A stretch of 32,005 nucleotides of DNA. Origin: Funneliformis mosseae. Lineage: Eukaryota > Glomeromycota > Glomeromycetes > Glomerales > Glomeraceae. Both the position numbers and the translations under genes were made by a program. Below the pieces are notes generated by a model. The model was not told the DNA's origin. It did no database searches and was given only the letters and a program-made list of their open reading frames with translations. The stretch covers positions 1 to 32,005 of the forward strand of contig CAJVPP010000456.1 in the NCBI GenBank assembly GCA_910592005.1, written 5' to 3'. Positions 11,306 through 21,505 of the stretch are shown here, in pieces; within the stretch, counting starts at the first letter, position 1, and each line of letters starts with the position of its first letter.

Positions 11306-12110
11306 TAAAACATCAAAATATTATTATTATAATAAATAGATAAATTTGATAAAATTTGGAAAATGATCATGAGAAACATTGACAAATACAGTAACTGAAC
11401 GTCATCATCTTATAGGTCAAGCGGGTGGACAGAATAACATTTGTATCACTATACTTAAACTATAATAGTCCTTCGCTACACTCTGGACTAATAATGTCAA
11501 GATAAATAAGTTTTTAACTTTATTTTCTTTTTCATCCTCTTGTATTTTTAATTGTATTACTTGTTATCAATATAAATAAACTTGTAATTCTCTTAATTAT
11601 TACTTTTTTTTATCTGCTGCTAAAAAAGTAATGAGATGTTTGCATTTTTCAATTAATACTTTTATAACTTCTAATTCTTTTTCAATAATTAGTTAAAGAA
11701 TATGAATTGCATAAAAAATAAATTACACTAATTCCTGTTTTCTTCATATTTAATACTATATACAATTTATACTATCAGATGATTCTATTTTATAGTAAAA
11801 GCTATAACTATTCTTGATATTAATATTAATATCAATATCAATATTGATAGAAACAACAGTTATTTATATATGATTTTTTTAAAAAAAAATTGCGACTGAA
11901 TGATTACGATTATTAATTAAAATAAATAAAAGAATTTGTCAAAAATATATATTACAGTAACAAAAATTCTGTTTCATCTGATAATTTAAACTAAAGAGAT
12001 GATCTGATTTTGATCTAATCTAAAACTGCTTAAATTAAATAAAAAAGATAAAATAAATAAAATTAGTAATCAAATTAATTATCAAAATAAAAAAAATAAA
12101 AAAAAATAAA
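11306..12110. other. AT-rich flank of the Helitron, no gene
   Basis: The first 200 bp (to about 11500) keep a more mixed composition and may be the 3' non-coding part of the Helitron. After that the sequence is simple A/T. A symmetric run of ATATTAATATCAATATTGAT type occurs near 11820-11850. No clear Helitron 3' hairpin with CTRR was identified. Confidence 0.35.
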
Positions 12111-12135
12111 TCAAAAAAAAAATTAGTCAGCTCAT

Positions 12136-12215
12136 CTTAACCATGGTGATAGATTGGTCAGTTCCATTTGAAGGTTCCATTCAGTTCTTAGCCAAATCAG
12201 AGAAACCAATTGAAT
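12136..12215 (-). repeat. exon-like module, 80 nt, pair copy 1
   Basis: On the minus strand an 80-nt block starts directly after a 3' splice-site-like TTTACTTTTAG and ends in ACCATGGTTAAG. The donor position reads AT instead of GT. It aligns over its full length with 12308-12387, including GATTTGGCTAA / GCTTTGGCTAA and a shared AACTGACCAAT. It is related in its 3' end to the modules of the array at 16203-17630 (CACNATGG-AAG just before the donor). Confidence 0.55.
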
Positions 12216-12307
12216 CTAAAAGTAAATAAATAAAATAATAAATTATTAATAATAATATTAAAAAAAATTATTAATATTTATAAAAAAAAAGAAAATCAAC
12301 AGCTTAA

Positions 12308-12387
12308 CTTCGCTACAATAATGAATTGGTCAATTCTATTCTAAAGTTCTGTCTGATTTTTAGCCAAAGCAGAGGAACTGATCAATC
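12308..12387 (-). repeat. exon-like module, 80 nt, pair copy 2
   Basis: Second copy of the 80-nt block, same length, about 172 bp away, flanked by TTACTTTAG on its 5' side (minus strand). It ends GTAGCGAAG with TT in place of the donor GT. The shared length and both preserved acceptors, with both donors lost, suggest an ancestral exon duplicated in tandem and then decayed. Confidence 0.55.
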
Positions 12388-12419
12388 CTAAAGTAAATAA
12401 ATTAATTAATAAATTATTA

Positions 12420-13390
12420 ATAATAATTAGCTAATATTACGTAATAATAATTTTTTAATGTCAGGGTAATTTTAGCATTTAGAATTTTGACATTTAGAAT
12501 TATGACATTTAGGATTATAGATTTCAGAATTTAAGATAATATCTCCTATATAAACAATAAAAAAAAAATATTGATTATTTTATTGATAAAAATTACTAAT
12601 TAAATAAGCAAAAATTATTTCTTACCAAAATATATACTATAGCATTTACAAGTTGCAAGGCTTGTTTTTACATATAAAATGTGAAACATAATTTTAAAGG
12701 AATCTACTTAATATATTGCAATATTTAAATATACTTTTTTATATATATAAATATTTGATAAATAATAGTATTTAGTATTATATAGTAAATTTAAATAATA
12801 TTCATAATTTTAATTATATCGATTATATTATTTCTTTCTAAATAAAATTAAAAAAATTAGAGAAACAATATTATGAAAGGGTCTTTAATTTCAGAAATGA
12901 CTATTTCAAAATATAATAGATATTTTTATAAATAATTGGATGTCAGTCATTTATTAGGATTTTTTTACATTAAAATAAAGTTTTTAATTATGTAGATTCG
13001 ATAATATATGAGTTCTTGATACAAACTTTATTTCAAATTAGAATTAATATATCATGACTCATTTTATAAAATCACTTTTCAGATTATATTATAAATTTTA
13101 TCTGATAAGTCACTATAAATATTTTGAATTTTTATTATTACTACTTAGATTGTTATGAGTTCTGGCTAAAACTTCTAATAATTTTTTATTTTTATATATA
13201 TTATTAAAGAATTTTTTTCTATTGCCTTGTATGTAACCCAAGTGTAGTGATACCCCAAACTCTAGAATTTAATTACAAATAAATATTAATAAATATTAAC
13301 AGTGCATCCTTTGATGTATATTAATAAAAACTCTTTATTACTGAAATATTAAGCACAACTCACTGTTTTAAACTTCAATATTGGTAATTT
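12420..13390. other. AT-rich, only decayed fragments
   Basis: Mostly A/T. Near 12470-12530 a short direct repeat recurs (ATTTAGAATTNTGACATTTAG, three loose copies). Near 13220-13265 a minus-strand stretch reads SLGYHYTWVTYKAIEKN, which looks coding but is soon interrupted. No family recognised. Confidence 0.3.
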
Positions 13391-13396
13391 ATACTT

Positions 13397-13600
13397 TTTT
13401 TACCAATTGATAGTTTATAAGATTTTCAACATTTCTCTTTTCAATTTCAAGAGTCTGACCATTCATTATTACAGAAATGGCTATTAAAATTTCACTATCT
13501 GATTTAAGGGCCATTTTCTGAAAACCTAGTTTTGAGATGATTTGATAATTTTTACTATTATTAGATTTGATGCGACCTAATGTTAAAAAGGGTTAAATAT
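13397..13600 (-). pseudogene. coding remnant, unknown family
   Basis: One minus-strand frame is open for about 65 codons, from near 13595 to a TAA near 13397, and contains LGFQKMALKSDSEILIAIS followed by VIMNGQTLEIEKRN. Its amino-acid mix is protein-like and unlike the AT background. There is no in-frame start, and the sequence before it is broken by stops, so it is probably one surviving exon or the tail of a decayed gene. I cannot name the family. Confidence 0.35.
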
Positions 13601-13799
13601 CTTTCTTTATAAGCTTAATTTATGCAAAATTCTTATCCCTAAACATTAATGACTCAAGTATTAGATGCATATCTATTAGGTTTTTCAACTAATAATATTC
13701 TTTTTCAAAATTATATTAAGCAACAAATCATAATTTTCGATTATTTTCTTCAGCATTAATTATATCATACAATTAAAATTAATGTTAGAAAATAGCATT

Positions 13800-15720
13800 A
13801 GTATGGGAAATTAGAACAAATTGATTATATGAATAAGTCTATACAATATGTTTTAATAGTATTATATTTAAATTCTTAAACTATATACAAATCAAGATTA
13901 TAAGATAAAGTTCATTAACAAAGAGAATTTTATAAGTCATTCAATTTATTGTTATTAATACAAAGCACATAATTATATTTTATAAATTTCTGCTTGATAA
14001 GTTTAAAACTTATTACTCTAAATTGATTTAATATGATAAAAATAGAATATATATCATTAGAGTGTTTTGCAGTTATTAAATGAGAAGATATTAGATCATA
14101 TATTACTTAAATAGTTCTTTTTAGATTTATTCTGTTATACTAATATTATAAATAGCAAATATTTTATAGTTTATACAGAGTTGGTTTTTTTAAAGATTCA
14201 GATTCTTTAGGTTTTCTATTGAAATTTTTAAGAATATAGTGTTGTATTCAATTTTAAATATAAGCAAAGGTTTTATTTAGTAAATATAAAATAATATTGA
14301 CGCTAAATATATCATAAATGAAATAAAATAATACTTTCAAATATTAGGCTGGCCCCTGGTTAGCCATAATCATGTATCTAATTGAAGTATTATAAGTTAT
14401 TATAGTATTAATTTTGAATCAATTTTCATTTATCAAATAAATTAAATAAATGCTTCTGAATTTCAGTTACATTATGTGAATATGGTAATTCTAATATATT
14501 AAGAAGTATTTCATGTAATTCAAATTTAGAAATTATTTAATATGCTATTATACCTAAATAAAGTAAATGAATTAGTAAACTTCAAGTATTTATTATTAAA
14601 GAAATATATTGTATTTTTATGAGATAATTTTTCTTACTTCATAAATTGTTGAAATTTAATCTTTAAGAATCTTAATACAATGAATACTATAAATATTTAT
14701 TAAAGATATTTATTATATTAATAAAATTAGGGTCCTTTATAATACTTAAATGTTATTATATACTAATAACAAATACAATAATATTTTTAATTAAAGATTT
14801 TAGTTTAGAAGAATGATATAGTTTTATTTCATCAGATTATTGAGAATTGTATATTAATTTTTTTTAATTGCATTTTATTACAATAACTTTAGTAATATTA
14901 TAAGTACTTGACAATTTGTTTTTATTGAATTTGGAGAACTACACTATACAAGTATTTTTTTTAACTTTTAATTTAACAAAAAGTTTCAGTATTATCTTTA
15001 ATAATTATGAAAATTTCTATATCTAACTTATTTTAGATTTTTTATTTTTAATTGAAGAATTGTTTTCTTTTTTGATGAAGATTTATTAATAATTTCTATA
15101 TCATCAACTATTACAATATTTGAATTATCAGAAATTATATTATTACTAATTTCTTATACTATTAAACAAATATTTTTTAATTGAATATTTGTTTTATCTT
15201 CATATTTAGAATCACTTTCACTTTCTTGAATTATTTTAATAATGAAGATTACAATAATTTCTTTGTTTTTATTTTAATAAAAATAAAGAGCTTACCTTTT
15301 ATAGATATTAATTGAAACTTAGATTATTAAAAATAAAGGTAAAAAGATGTTCATTTTTATTTTATAAATAATTACTTTTTATAGATATAGACTAAACTGC
15401 GATAAGGTATTTTATTTAAAAAATAATTAAAAGTACTTCTTTTGGTAGCTGATATTTTTTAAATTCAAAAAAGTATTCAATATCTCAAATTATTATAATA
15501 ATTATAAAAAATTAAATTATATATTAATATAATTAAAAAATATAAAAAAATAATTACCTCACTGCCGATATCAAATATAGTTTATTTTAATCACTCACAT
15601 TGTCATTCTCTAAATTTATATAAAGGATTTCTATTGAATTATATAAAATTATTTGTTTTAATAAATTTATACATTTTGGTTGAAATTGACTTAAAAGAAA
15701 AATTATGTTCATATTGCCGC
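13800..15720. other. AT-rich, nothing recognised
   Basis: No coding signature found. A small GC-richer spot near 14347-14368 reads GGCTGGCCCCTGGTTAGCC, which can pair GGCT with AGCC. Near 15286-15298 a minus-strand AAAAGGTAAGCTC resembles a donor but no module can be aligned there. Confidence 0.3.
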
Positions 15721-15808
15721 TGATCATTGCCTTGTAATATATTAAAAAGGGAAAGATTTTCAAAAAATCTTGATGCCATTTTTAAGAAAATATTATTACT
15801 GTATTCGT

Positions 15809-15870
15809 TATACTATTTCAGTATTTCATTATACTGTTTCAGTATTTTATTATACTATTTCTGTATACTA
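15809..15870 (+). repeat. 21-bp tandem repeat, about three copies
   Basis: TATACTATTTCAGTATTTCAT is repeated at 15809, 15830 and 15851 with one to three changes per copy (the third is partial). The period is a multiple of three, so one frame gives a seven-residue hydrophobic repeat (LYYFSIS, LYCFSIL, LYYFCIL) within a 78-codon plus-strand frame at 15727-15963. I do not consider that frame a gene. Confidence 0.7.
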
Positions 15871-16202
15871 TTTTACTGTAATGTTTTAATGAAACAGAAG
15901 TTCTTTATATATCAAATAAAAATATCTGTATTTTGTTTACAAAATTTTATATTTCTAGTCTAGCCTTTAAAAAATTAAAATCGATTTGTATAATATAAAT
16001 TATTAGATATTATAAAAAAAGGATCTATATGATAAAGCTGATCAATACCTTTTATTAAATCAAAAAAAAATATATATAAATTTAAGCTTAACTTTTAAGG
16101 GTAGATAAGGCACAATTGATCACTAATTTGATTGATTAATTAAAAAGACAAAACAATTAGTAATCCAAAATAATGTTAAAAAAATACAAATTCGCAACTT
16201 AC

Positions 16203-17630
16203 CTTTACCCAAAAATCCAATCAAAATTTGAATCTAAGCCTAAAATTGTCTAAACAAAAAAATAAAATAAAAAAAAGATTAGTAATCTGATACAATACAA
16301 AAAAAAATGCTTACCTTAGCCATACCAGACTGATCGTACTGAACCGATCGCAAGCTAAGAAAGAGAAAAAAAGAAAAAAATATTTATAATTAAGACGATG
16401 TAGAAAACAGAAGGAAAAAAATAATAAAATAAAAAAATTCGCTTGCTGTGACAGATTAATCATACAGAACTGATTGCACGAAAGCTAGGAAAGAGATTAA
16501 AAGAAAAAAATATTAATTAAGATGATATAGAAAACAGAAGGAAAAAAATAAAATAAAAAAAAAATCTGGTCACTTACCTTATTGTGACAGACCATTGCAC
16601 AGAACTAATCTAGGAAAGAGAAAAAGAAAAAAAATATTAATTAAGACAATGTAGAAAATAGAAGGGAAAAAAAATAATAATAATAAAATCTGATCACTTA
16701 CCTTTGCGTGATGGATCGCACTGAACTGATCGCACGAAAACTAAAAAAAAAAAATTAATAAAACAATATAAAAATAAAAAAATATTAATAAACTATATAA
16801 AAGATAAATAAACAAAGAAAAGACAAAAATAATAACAAAAAAAAGATCAAATTATCCCACACCTGAACCATCGTGACAAACTGCCCAATCTGAATCTAAA
16901 AAAAGAAATCACCTCTAGAGAATAGAAAAAAAATAAAAAAACGGAATTAGTAATCCCAATCAATACAAAAAAAATAAAAAAAAAAGATAATCACTCACCT
17001 TCATCTTGACTAAGGTTGCTTGTCTAAACTCATATTGGATTTAGCAAAACGTCTAAACTATAGTTTCGCTAATTTTTTACTAAGGTTTTGATATAGTTTC
17101 GCATTTTTATAAGCTTTGATATAGTTTTACCTTTTCCAGAATTTCGCAGATTTTTTAATAAGGTTTTAATATAATTTCGCTAAATTTTACCTTTTTCCAT
17201 TTAGACGACTTGCAAAACCTCTAGGTTTCGTCCAGCAACTTTAATCGTGACAGACTGATTGAGCTTTCCTAAATCAAGCTAAATAAAAAATATTTGTAAA
17301 TTGATTTTAAAAACAAAATAAATATAAAGGGAGTTTTAATACTTTAAATAAAAATAAATAATATAATTATTCAAAAAAAAAAAATAAAACTCACCTTTGC
17401 TGCGATGGACTGATCAAACCGATAAAGATCTGAATTAGACTAACTATCCGCCCTAGATAAAACAAAAGATAAAAGATAAAAAAATAATAAAGGTTAGTTA
17501 GTAATCTGACACAATGCAAATAAAAAGAAGAAAGAAAAAAAAATCAATAAACTCACCTTTGCCATGACGGTTTTTTTTTTTACTAATTCCTTTTTTTCTT
17601 TTTTTTCTTTTCTGCAGACGATTTTTTTCT
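16203..17630 (-). repeat. array of nine exon-like modules with splice-like borders
   Basis: Read on the minus strand, related short blocks recur. Each follows a polypyrimidine tract ending in TAG or CAG and precedes a GTAAGT- or GTGAGT-like donor. Blocks (plus coordinates): 17557-17630, 17395-17429 (or to 17452), 16999-17268 (interrupted by a MITE), 16863-16895, 16702-16740, 16578-16609, 16443-16484, 16315-16354 and 16203-16233. Most share GATCAGTTC-like and GTCACG-like words and end AAG before the donor. Intervening segments are 81-126 nt, typical of fungal introns. Donors are intact in eight; the block at 16443 has lost its donor. Lengths (31, 32, 33, 39, 40 nt and so on) do not keep one phase, so coding is doubtful. 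Alternatives: a tandem satellite, or the 3' part of a decayed multi-exon gene downstream of the kinase remnant. Confidence 0.65.
17013..17240. mobile_element. MULE-like MITE inside an exon-like module
   Basis: A roughly 228-bp insertion interrupts the module at 16999-17268. The ends are related as inverted repeats (AGGTTGCTTGTCTAAAC on the left, AGTTGCTGGACGAAACC read inward from the right). Flanks 17001-17010 (TCATCTTGAC) and 17241-17251 (TTAATCGTGAC) look like a diverged 9-10 bp target duplication. The interior has repeated TATAGTTTCGC and AAGGTTTT words, which also occur in the element at 19801-19974, so the two are one family. Confidence 0.6.
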
Positions 17631-17744
17631 CTAGGGATAAAATAAAAAATATCAGAAACTAAATTACCTATAAAATTATTTTTATTAAAATATAAAAAAA
17701 AAAGGTGGGTGACGATGTTACCCGCAGTGAAAATCAAATCCTAG

Positions 17745-18125
17745 TGGATTATTAAAACATTTGGATCAGCATAAGGAATTACACTAAAAGTCTCAACTGA
17801 TTAGTTAATATTTCAATTCTTTCGATAATCCAAAATCAGCACGCTTTGACAAATTAATATATGTATTGCTGGAATGTTATTCATATAAAAAAAATTAATT
17901 ATTAAATAATAAATGGCATTGCTATAATAAACATAAGATTACCAAATCACGATGCACAATTCCTTCTTCATGTAAACATCACACATCGCTAGCTAACTGG
18001 AATGCAAAGTTATCCTTGTCTTTATAAGTAAGCTTATGAAAATATCTTACAAATAACTTCTAAGCGCACTGCCATCAGCATATTAAAATATTAACCAATA
18101 TTCTTTCAATTGATCATTTTGATTT
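17745..18125 (-). pseudogene. TKL-like protein kinase, decayed fragment
   Basis: On the minus strand, with frameshifts and stops, kinase subdomains appear in the right order. EYWLIF then a stop then YADGSALRSYL (hinge and alpha-D) lies at about 18062-18110. NFAFQLASDV, a stop, CLHEEGIVHRDL (alpha-E and catalytic loop, HRD at 17946-17954) follows. ADFGLSK (the DFG magnesium site) is near 17821-17842. VIPYADPN (activation-segment end) is at 17763-17785. The Lys/Glu N-lobe and the C-lobe beyond the activation loop are absent. The segment between HRDL and DFG is longer than usual and AT-rich, from an insertion or a decayed intron. Families with this LAYQLA/CLHxEGIVHRDLH signature are hugely expanded in arbuscular mycorrhizal fungi. 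Not functional. Confidence 0.85.
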
Positions 18126-18146
18126 TCATTTTTTTTTTATAAAAAA

Positions 18147-18275
18147 AAGTGTGTTTTTATTGAGTAAAAATTGAAGTAAGGTTGATGCTAAATTTATTTA
18201 AAAATATAAAATTAATCATTATTGCCTCAATGTCGGCGCTCTACACTTTCGCAATGTCAATATATTAAACTAAAT
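18147..18275 (+). repeat. dispersed repeat block, copy B
   Basis: Aligns with 5850-5976 in the same orientation; the conserved 3' part reads CTACACTTTCGCAATGTCAA and continues TATATTAAACTAAA. It starts next to the end of the kinase remnant and ends about 80 bp before the ATG of the 38-codon ORF at 18355. Confidence 0.6.
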
Positions 18276-18354
18276 AAATGCCAATCAACAAAATTCTATT
18301 TAATTAAAACTGCGCAATACGGAAATTAAAAAAAAAATAAATTAAATTACAAAT

Positions 18355-18471
18355 ATGAAAATAATACTCAAATGGCAAAAGCGAAAATATCGCGAAGAGA
18401 TTAAAAAAAGATTTTTAAGGCGTGAGTATGCAAATACAAGAAGGGCGAGCATGGTATATTTAGCAGTTTAA
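18355..18471 (+). CDS. small very basic ORF, 38 residues, unknown
   Basis: An ATG at 18355 opens a 38-codon frame ending TAA at 18469-18471. It is strikingly rich in Arg and Lys (KWQKRKYREEIKKRFLRREY, then ANTRRASM) and uses CGC, CGA, CGT and GCG codons that are rare nearby. It would be a positively charged helical peptide with no signal sequence. It could be a small nucleic-acid-binding protein, an exon of a larger gene, or a remnant of a mobile-element protein. Repeat block B precedes it, as block A precedes the ORF at 6038. No family recognised. Confidence 0.35.
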   Translation: MKIILKWQKRKYREEIKKRFLRREYANTRRASMVYLAV

Positions 18472-18479
18472 GGATTTCC

Positions 18480-19230
18480 AGTTTGTATTTATAAAAAAAA
18501 TAATTATTATGACATCATGTCATCCTGCCAACTTGGTTCCGTCAAAATGATCTGCAAAACTTTACATACGAAATTATGGTTTCTCTGAATTTATATTCAA
18601 TGTAACAAAATCATAATTATGATTTTTTTTATATGAAATACTTTTATTGGAAATGTTACGTTTATAGACATAACATAGAACGCAAAATCTAAATTTTTTT
18701 GTGAGAATAGATTCGGTAAAATGTTGATTTGTTTTGTGTCAATCGACTTTCCAACTCGAAAAGAAAAAAAATGAATAATTTATATAATTTATCCAATTGT
18801 AATTGATCTCTTAAATTAATTTGTAATTCTAAAAAAAAAATAACTTTGTTAAAGGAAAATTCTAAAAATAAAAATAAATATTTCTTTTTATTTGACGAAG
18901 GTTTACTTTTTGATGATGTGAATTTTTGATGCATTTATTCACTTTTTTTTTTTGCTTAATTTGTTCTTTGGCGTACCTCAAATTTGAAGTTTATCATCAT
19001 TAGAATAAATGTGATTTAAGTTTTCCTGTAGCACTTTTGTGTTGTGTTATCGTATTTTAAATTTATTTCCTTATTTTTTTGAAGATATAGTATTTCATTT
19101 CATTTCTTTATATTTGTATTATAAAAAATTCTTTAGTATGTAAATTATAATTTGTGTTATTAAATTACTAAAAAATTAAAATTAAATATCAAAATAATAA
19201 ATCGACAAAAATAAAAAATAAATTAAATTA
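18480..19230. other. AT-rich, no gene recognised
   Basis: An 81-codon minus-strand open frame at 18689-18934 is Lys/Phe/Leu-rich and looks like low-complexity shadow. Nothing else was found. Confidence 0.3.
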
Positions 19231-19244
19231 AAAATTAATAAATT

Positions 19245-19560
19245 AAAAAAAAAATTCGCGGGTATTAAAAAGATTAAATAAAAATAATTTTAAATACTTT
19301 AACAAGAAACAACTAAATTATTAAAAAAAAAAAACAAAAACCATTAATTTAATCGCGATATTATTATTAAATCCGAAAATCAATTAAAACTGAAAAAAAA
19401 AAATCCGAAAAAAAAATTGCGAGCATTAAAAAAGATTTTAAAAAAACTAATATTTAAAATTCAAATAATAGATTTTAATTAATATCCACGGTTTTTTATG
19501 TTAATTAATTTTATTTTTTAAAAATCAATTAATGAAATCGCGGATATTAAAAAAAAAAAA
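19245..19560. repeat. degenerate short repeat around TCGCGGATATTAAAAAA
   Basis: The word TCGCGGGTATTAAAAAGAT occurs at about 19256, with variants near 19353 (TCGCGATATT), 19417 (TTGCGAGCATTAAAAAAGAT) and 19537 (TCGCGGATATTAAAAAA). An inverted-looking copy (TAATATCCACGG) lies near 19482. Spacers are A-rich. These are the only CG-containing words in about 350 bp of A/T. Confidence 0.5.
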
Positions 19561-19800
19561 AAAAAATAGAAAAATAGAAAAATGTATAACCGAAAAAAAA
19601 TTAACTATGAAAAACAAAAAATTAATTTTTAAAATAAAAATTAATATAAATAATTAAAAAAAAATTAACTGAAACGAAAAATTAAATTAGAAAAATTTAA
19701 TTAATAAAAATTAAACTTCTTTTTATCATTACAATTAAATGTTTTCAGAAAATTTGGTTTATATTTTTATTTAAAGTTTTAATTGAACTGATTACGCAAT

Positions 19801-19974
19801 TATAGTTGACTGGCAAAACTCATTCGACGGATTTGTTAATAAGTATATAATATAGTTTTGACTATTGACGGGATTTTATTATGGTTTCGAGTTTTCGACG
19901 GGTTTGCAAATAAGGTTTTATTACAGTTTTGCCAATGACCCGTCGAAACCCGAGAATTTTGCCAGGCAACTATA
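19801..19974. mobile_element. 174-bp MULE-like MITE
   Basis: The left end TATAGTTGACTGGCAAAA and the right end, read inward, TATAGTTGCCTGGCAAAA form inverted repeats with one mismatch. The sequence TACGCAAT at 19793-19800 is repeated at 19975-19982, and the duplication can be read as up to 10 bp with one mismatch. The interior contains CGACGGGTTTGCAAATAAGG and related words. An 8-10 bp duplication suits Mutator-like elements. Same family as the insertion at 17013-17240. Confidence 0.8.
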
Positions 19975-19984
19975 TACGCAATCA

Positions 19985-20185
19985 ATCACCTAATGCTAAA
20001 CGGGGACGAAGTCCCTCGCAAACCGCAAACTCTAATTGTAATATTAATTTCATGAATAAAATACATTTATGATTCTATTGTGACGTGATTTAAACGGTGC
20101 AATTTTATTTTTTTTTTGAAAAATTATAATTTTGTCATTTATTTAATATTTTTATGTTGAAATGCATTTTTTTATTTATTTTAGT
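19985..20185. other. non-coding spacer with a small hairpin
   Basis: A GC-richer spot at about 19999-20017 contains GGGGACGAAGTCCC, whose GGGAC and GTCCC arms can pair around GAA. The rest is AT-rich. No gene seen. Confidence 0.35.
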
Positions 20186-20337
20186 TGGATCAAAAATTCA
20201 TCAATATTGTTGCTAGAGCTATTAAACTATTATCTATCATTTTATTTATGATTGATGGTATTAAAACAAAAAAAGTAAAATTTTTAATAAAAGGAATACA
20301 AATTGTTAAGATTAGAAAGAACGAAAGTTTTTTTTAA
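20186..20337 (+). pseudogene. exon-like open stretch, 50 codons
   Basis: After a pyrimidine-rich TTTTTTATTTATTTTAG that looks like a 3' splice site, a plus-strand frame is open for about 50 codons and contains FINIVARAIKLLSIILFMID followed by a Lys-rich tail, ending TAA near 20335. No start codon at its beginning and no upstream exon found. It may be a lone exon, a remnant, or chance. Confidence 0.25.
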
Positions 20338-20809
20338 AAATTTGCGAAATGTAATTTATTTGTTATCGATCATTTGGTTAAAAAGAAAAATTATAGTAGA
20401 TTTCCAGTGATCACAAGTATCCACTCGCAATTCTTTGGTTTAGTTTAGAATTAAAATAAAATAATAGTTCCGAAAAAAATTAAATTAAAATTTATTAAAA
20501 AATGGCGGTATGATCATACTATGGCCAAAACTGGTACAGTATTAAAAATTAAAAAAAAAAATCAAAAAATCGCTGAGAAAAGTTTTTTTAAAAAAAATTT
20601 TTTTTTAATTGCAGGTTCTAATATTTAATTTTTTTTAAATTTTAATATTTTTTAATATTTTTTTTTTAATTGCATATGTATCCCTATTTTTTAATTTAAT
20701 TATTTTATTTTATTTTCAAATTTAATCTATTTAGAGTGTTCTCAAACACAAAACTCAATGGATCGATCGATTATATTTGAAATTGAAATTCGAACCTTAG
20801 AGTCAAATC

Positions 20810-20845
20810 TTGAGAAACGATAATCGTGATTATATCGATTCTCAA
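20810..20845. repeat. imperfect 36-nt hairpin
   Basis: TTGAGAAACGATAATC pairs with GATTATATCGATTCTCAA across a short loop, with two small bulges. It lies within a region (about 20755-20880) rich in ATCGAT words that resemble the interior of the MITE at 24051-24354. Confidence 0.55.
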
Positions 20846-20879
20846 ATCGATTCTAAGTATCAGAATTTATTCCATCCCT

Positions 20880-21505
20880 CTACGAGGTTTATCTAGAATA
20901 CTCGATAGAGATATACAAAATGACATGAGACATGTTGTATTATGGAAATCTTTGACTAAAAACCTTTCACATACCAATTCGACAAATTGTGCCGATTTAT
21001 GAAAGCTAAATATCGCAATCAAATAGTCGAGCTGTATACCATTTAATAGAAGTTTTTCAGTTAGTTATATTTACCTATATGAATCTTTATTTTATATTAG
21101 CACAGGCCTTCCATTGAAGTTTAAAACTAAAAGAATAAAATTTATAAAATAGATGTAAATTGGAAATTCAACATTTCATTTTCATTTTTTGTTTTTAGTA
21201 AAGAAAATAACATTTGATAAGTTATAATTATATTTTAAAATTCATTTTCGATCATCATTTCGTTTTCTATAAACAATAATTTTAGATTATAAAAAAGTAC
21301 ATAAACATATTTTTTATTATGATAAAAAGAGAAATATAAATGTTTTAAAATGAATTTCTTATATAATTATTTTAATTTGTATATTAGAAGTTAAATCATT
21401 TAAATAAACAATAGCTTGTAAATAATATAACAAATTCTTCACTAAATCTCAAATTCATCAATTGTTAGTTTTTTTTAAATGAATATTGAGTAATTTGCGA
21501 CCTTA
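20880..21505. other. AT-rich 3' flank of the 578-aa gene
   Basis: No gene recognised. Just past the stop codon of the minus-strand gene the sequence reads AATAAGG, a possible weak polyadenylation signal. Confidence 0.35.

Noticed and set aside
11038..11385. 115-codon minus-strand open frame
   Set aside because: Antisense to the C-terminal helicase motif and tail of the Helitron pseudogene.
11386..11510. Possible Helitron 3' terminus
   Set aside because: Composition fits element DNA but no clear hairpin followed by CTRR could be fixed by eye.
14340..14370. GC-rich hairpin-like spot
   Set aside because: Only four base pairs with a long loop; no flanking duplication or gene context.
15727..15963. 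78-codon ORF with a seven-residue hydrophobic repeat
   Set aside because: Explained by a 21-bp tandem repeat in A/T-rich DNA; no start context or family match.
20519..20550. Possible diverged end of the 530-bp element family (TATGGCCAAAACTGGTACAGTA)
   Set aside because: Resembles the left end at 24451, but no partner end or target duplication was found, so it is not called as an element.
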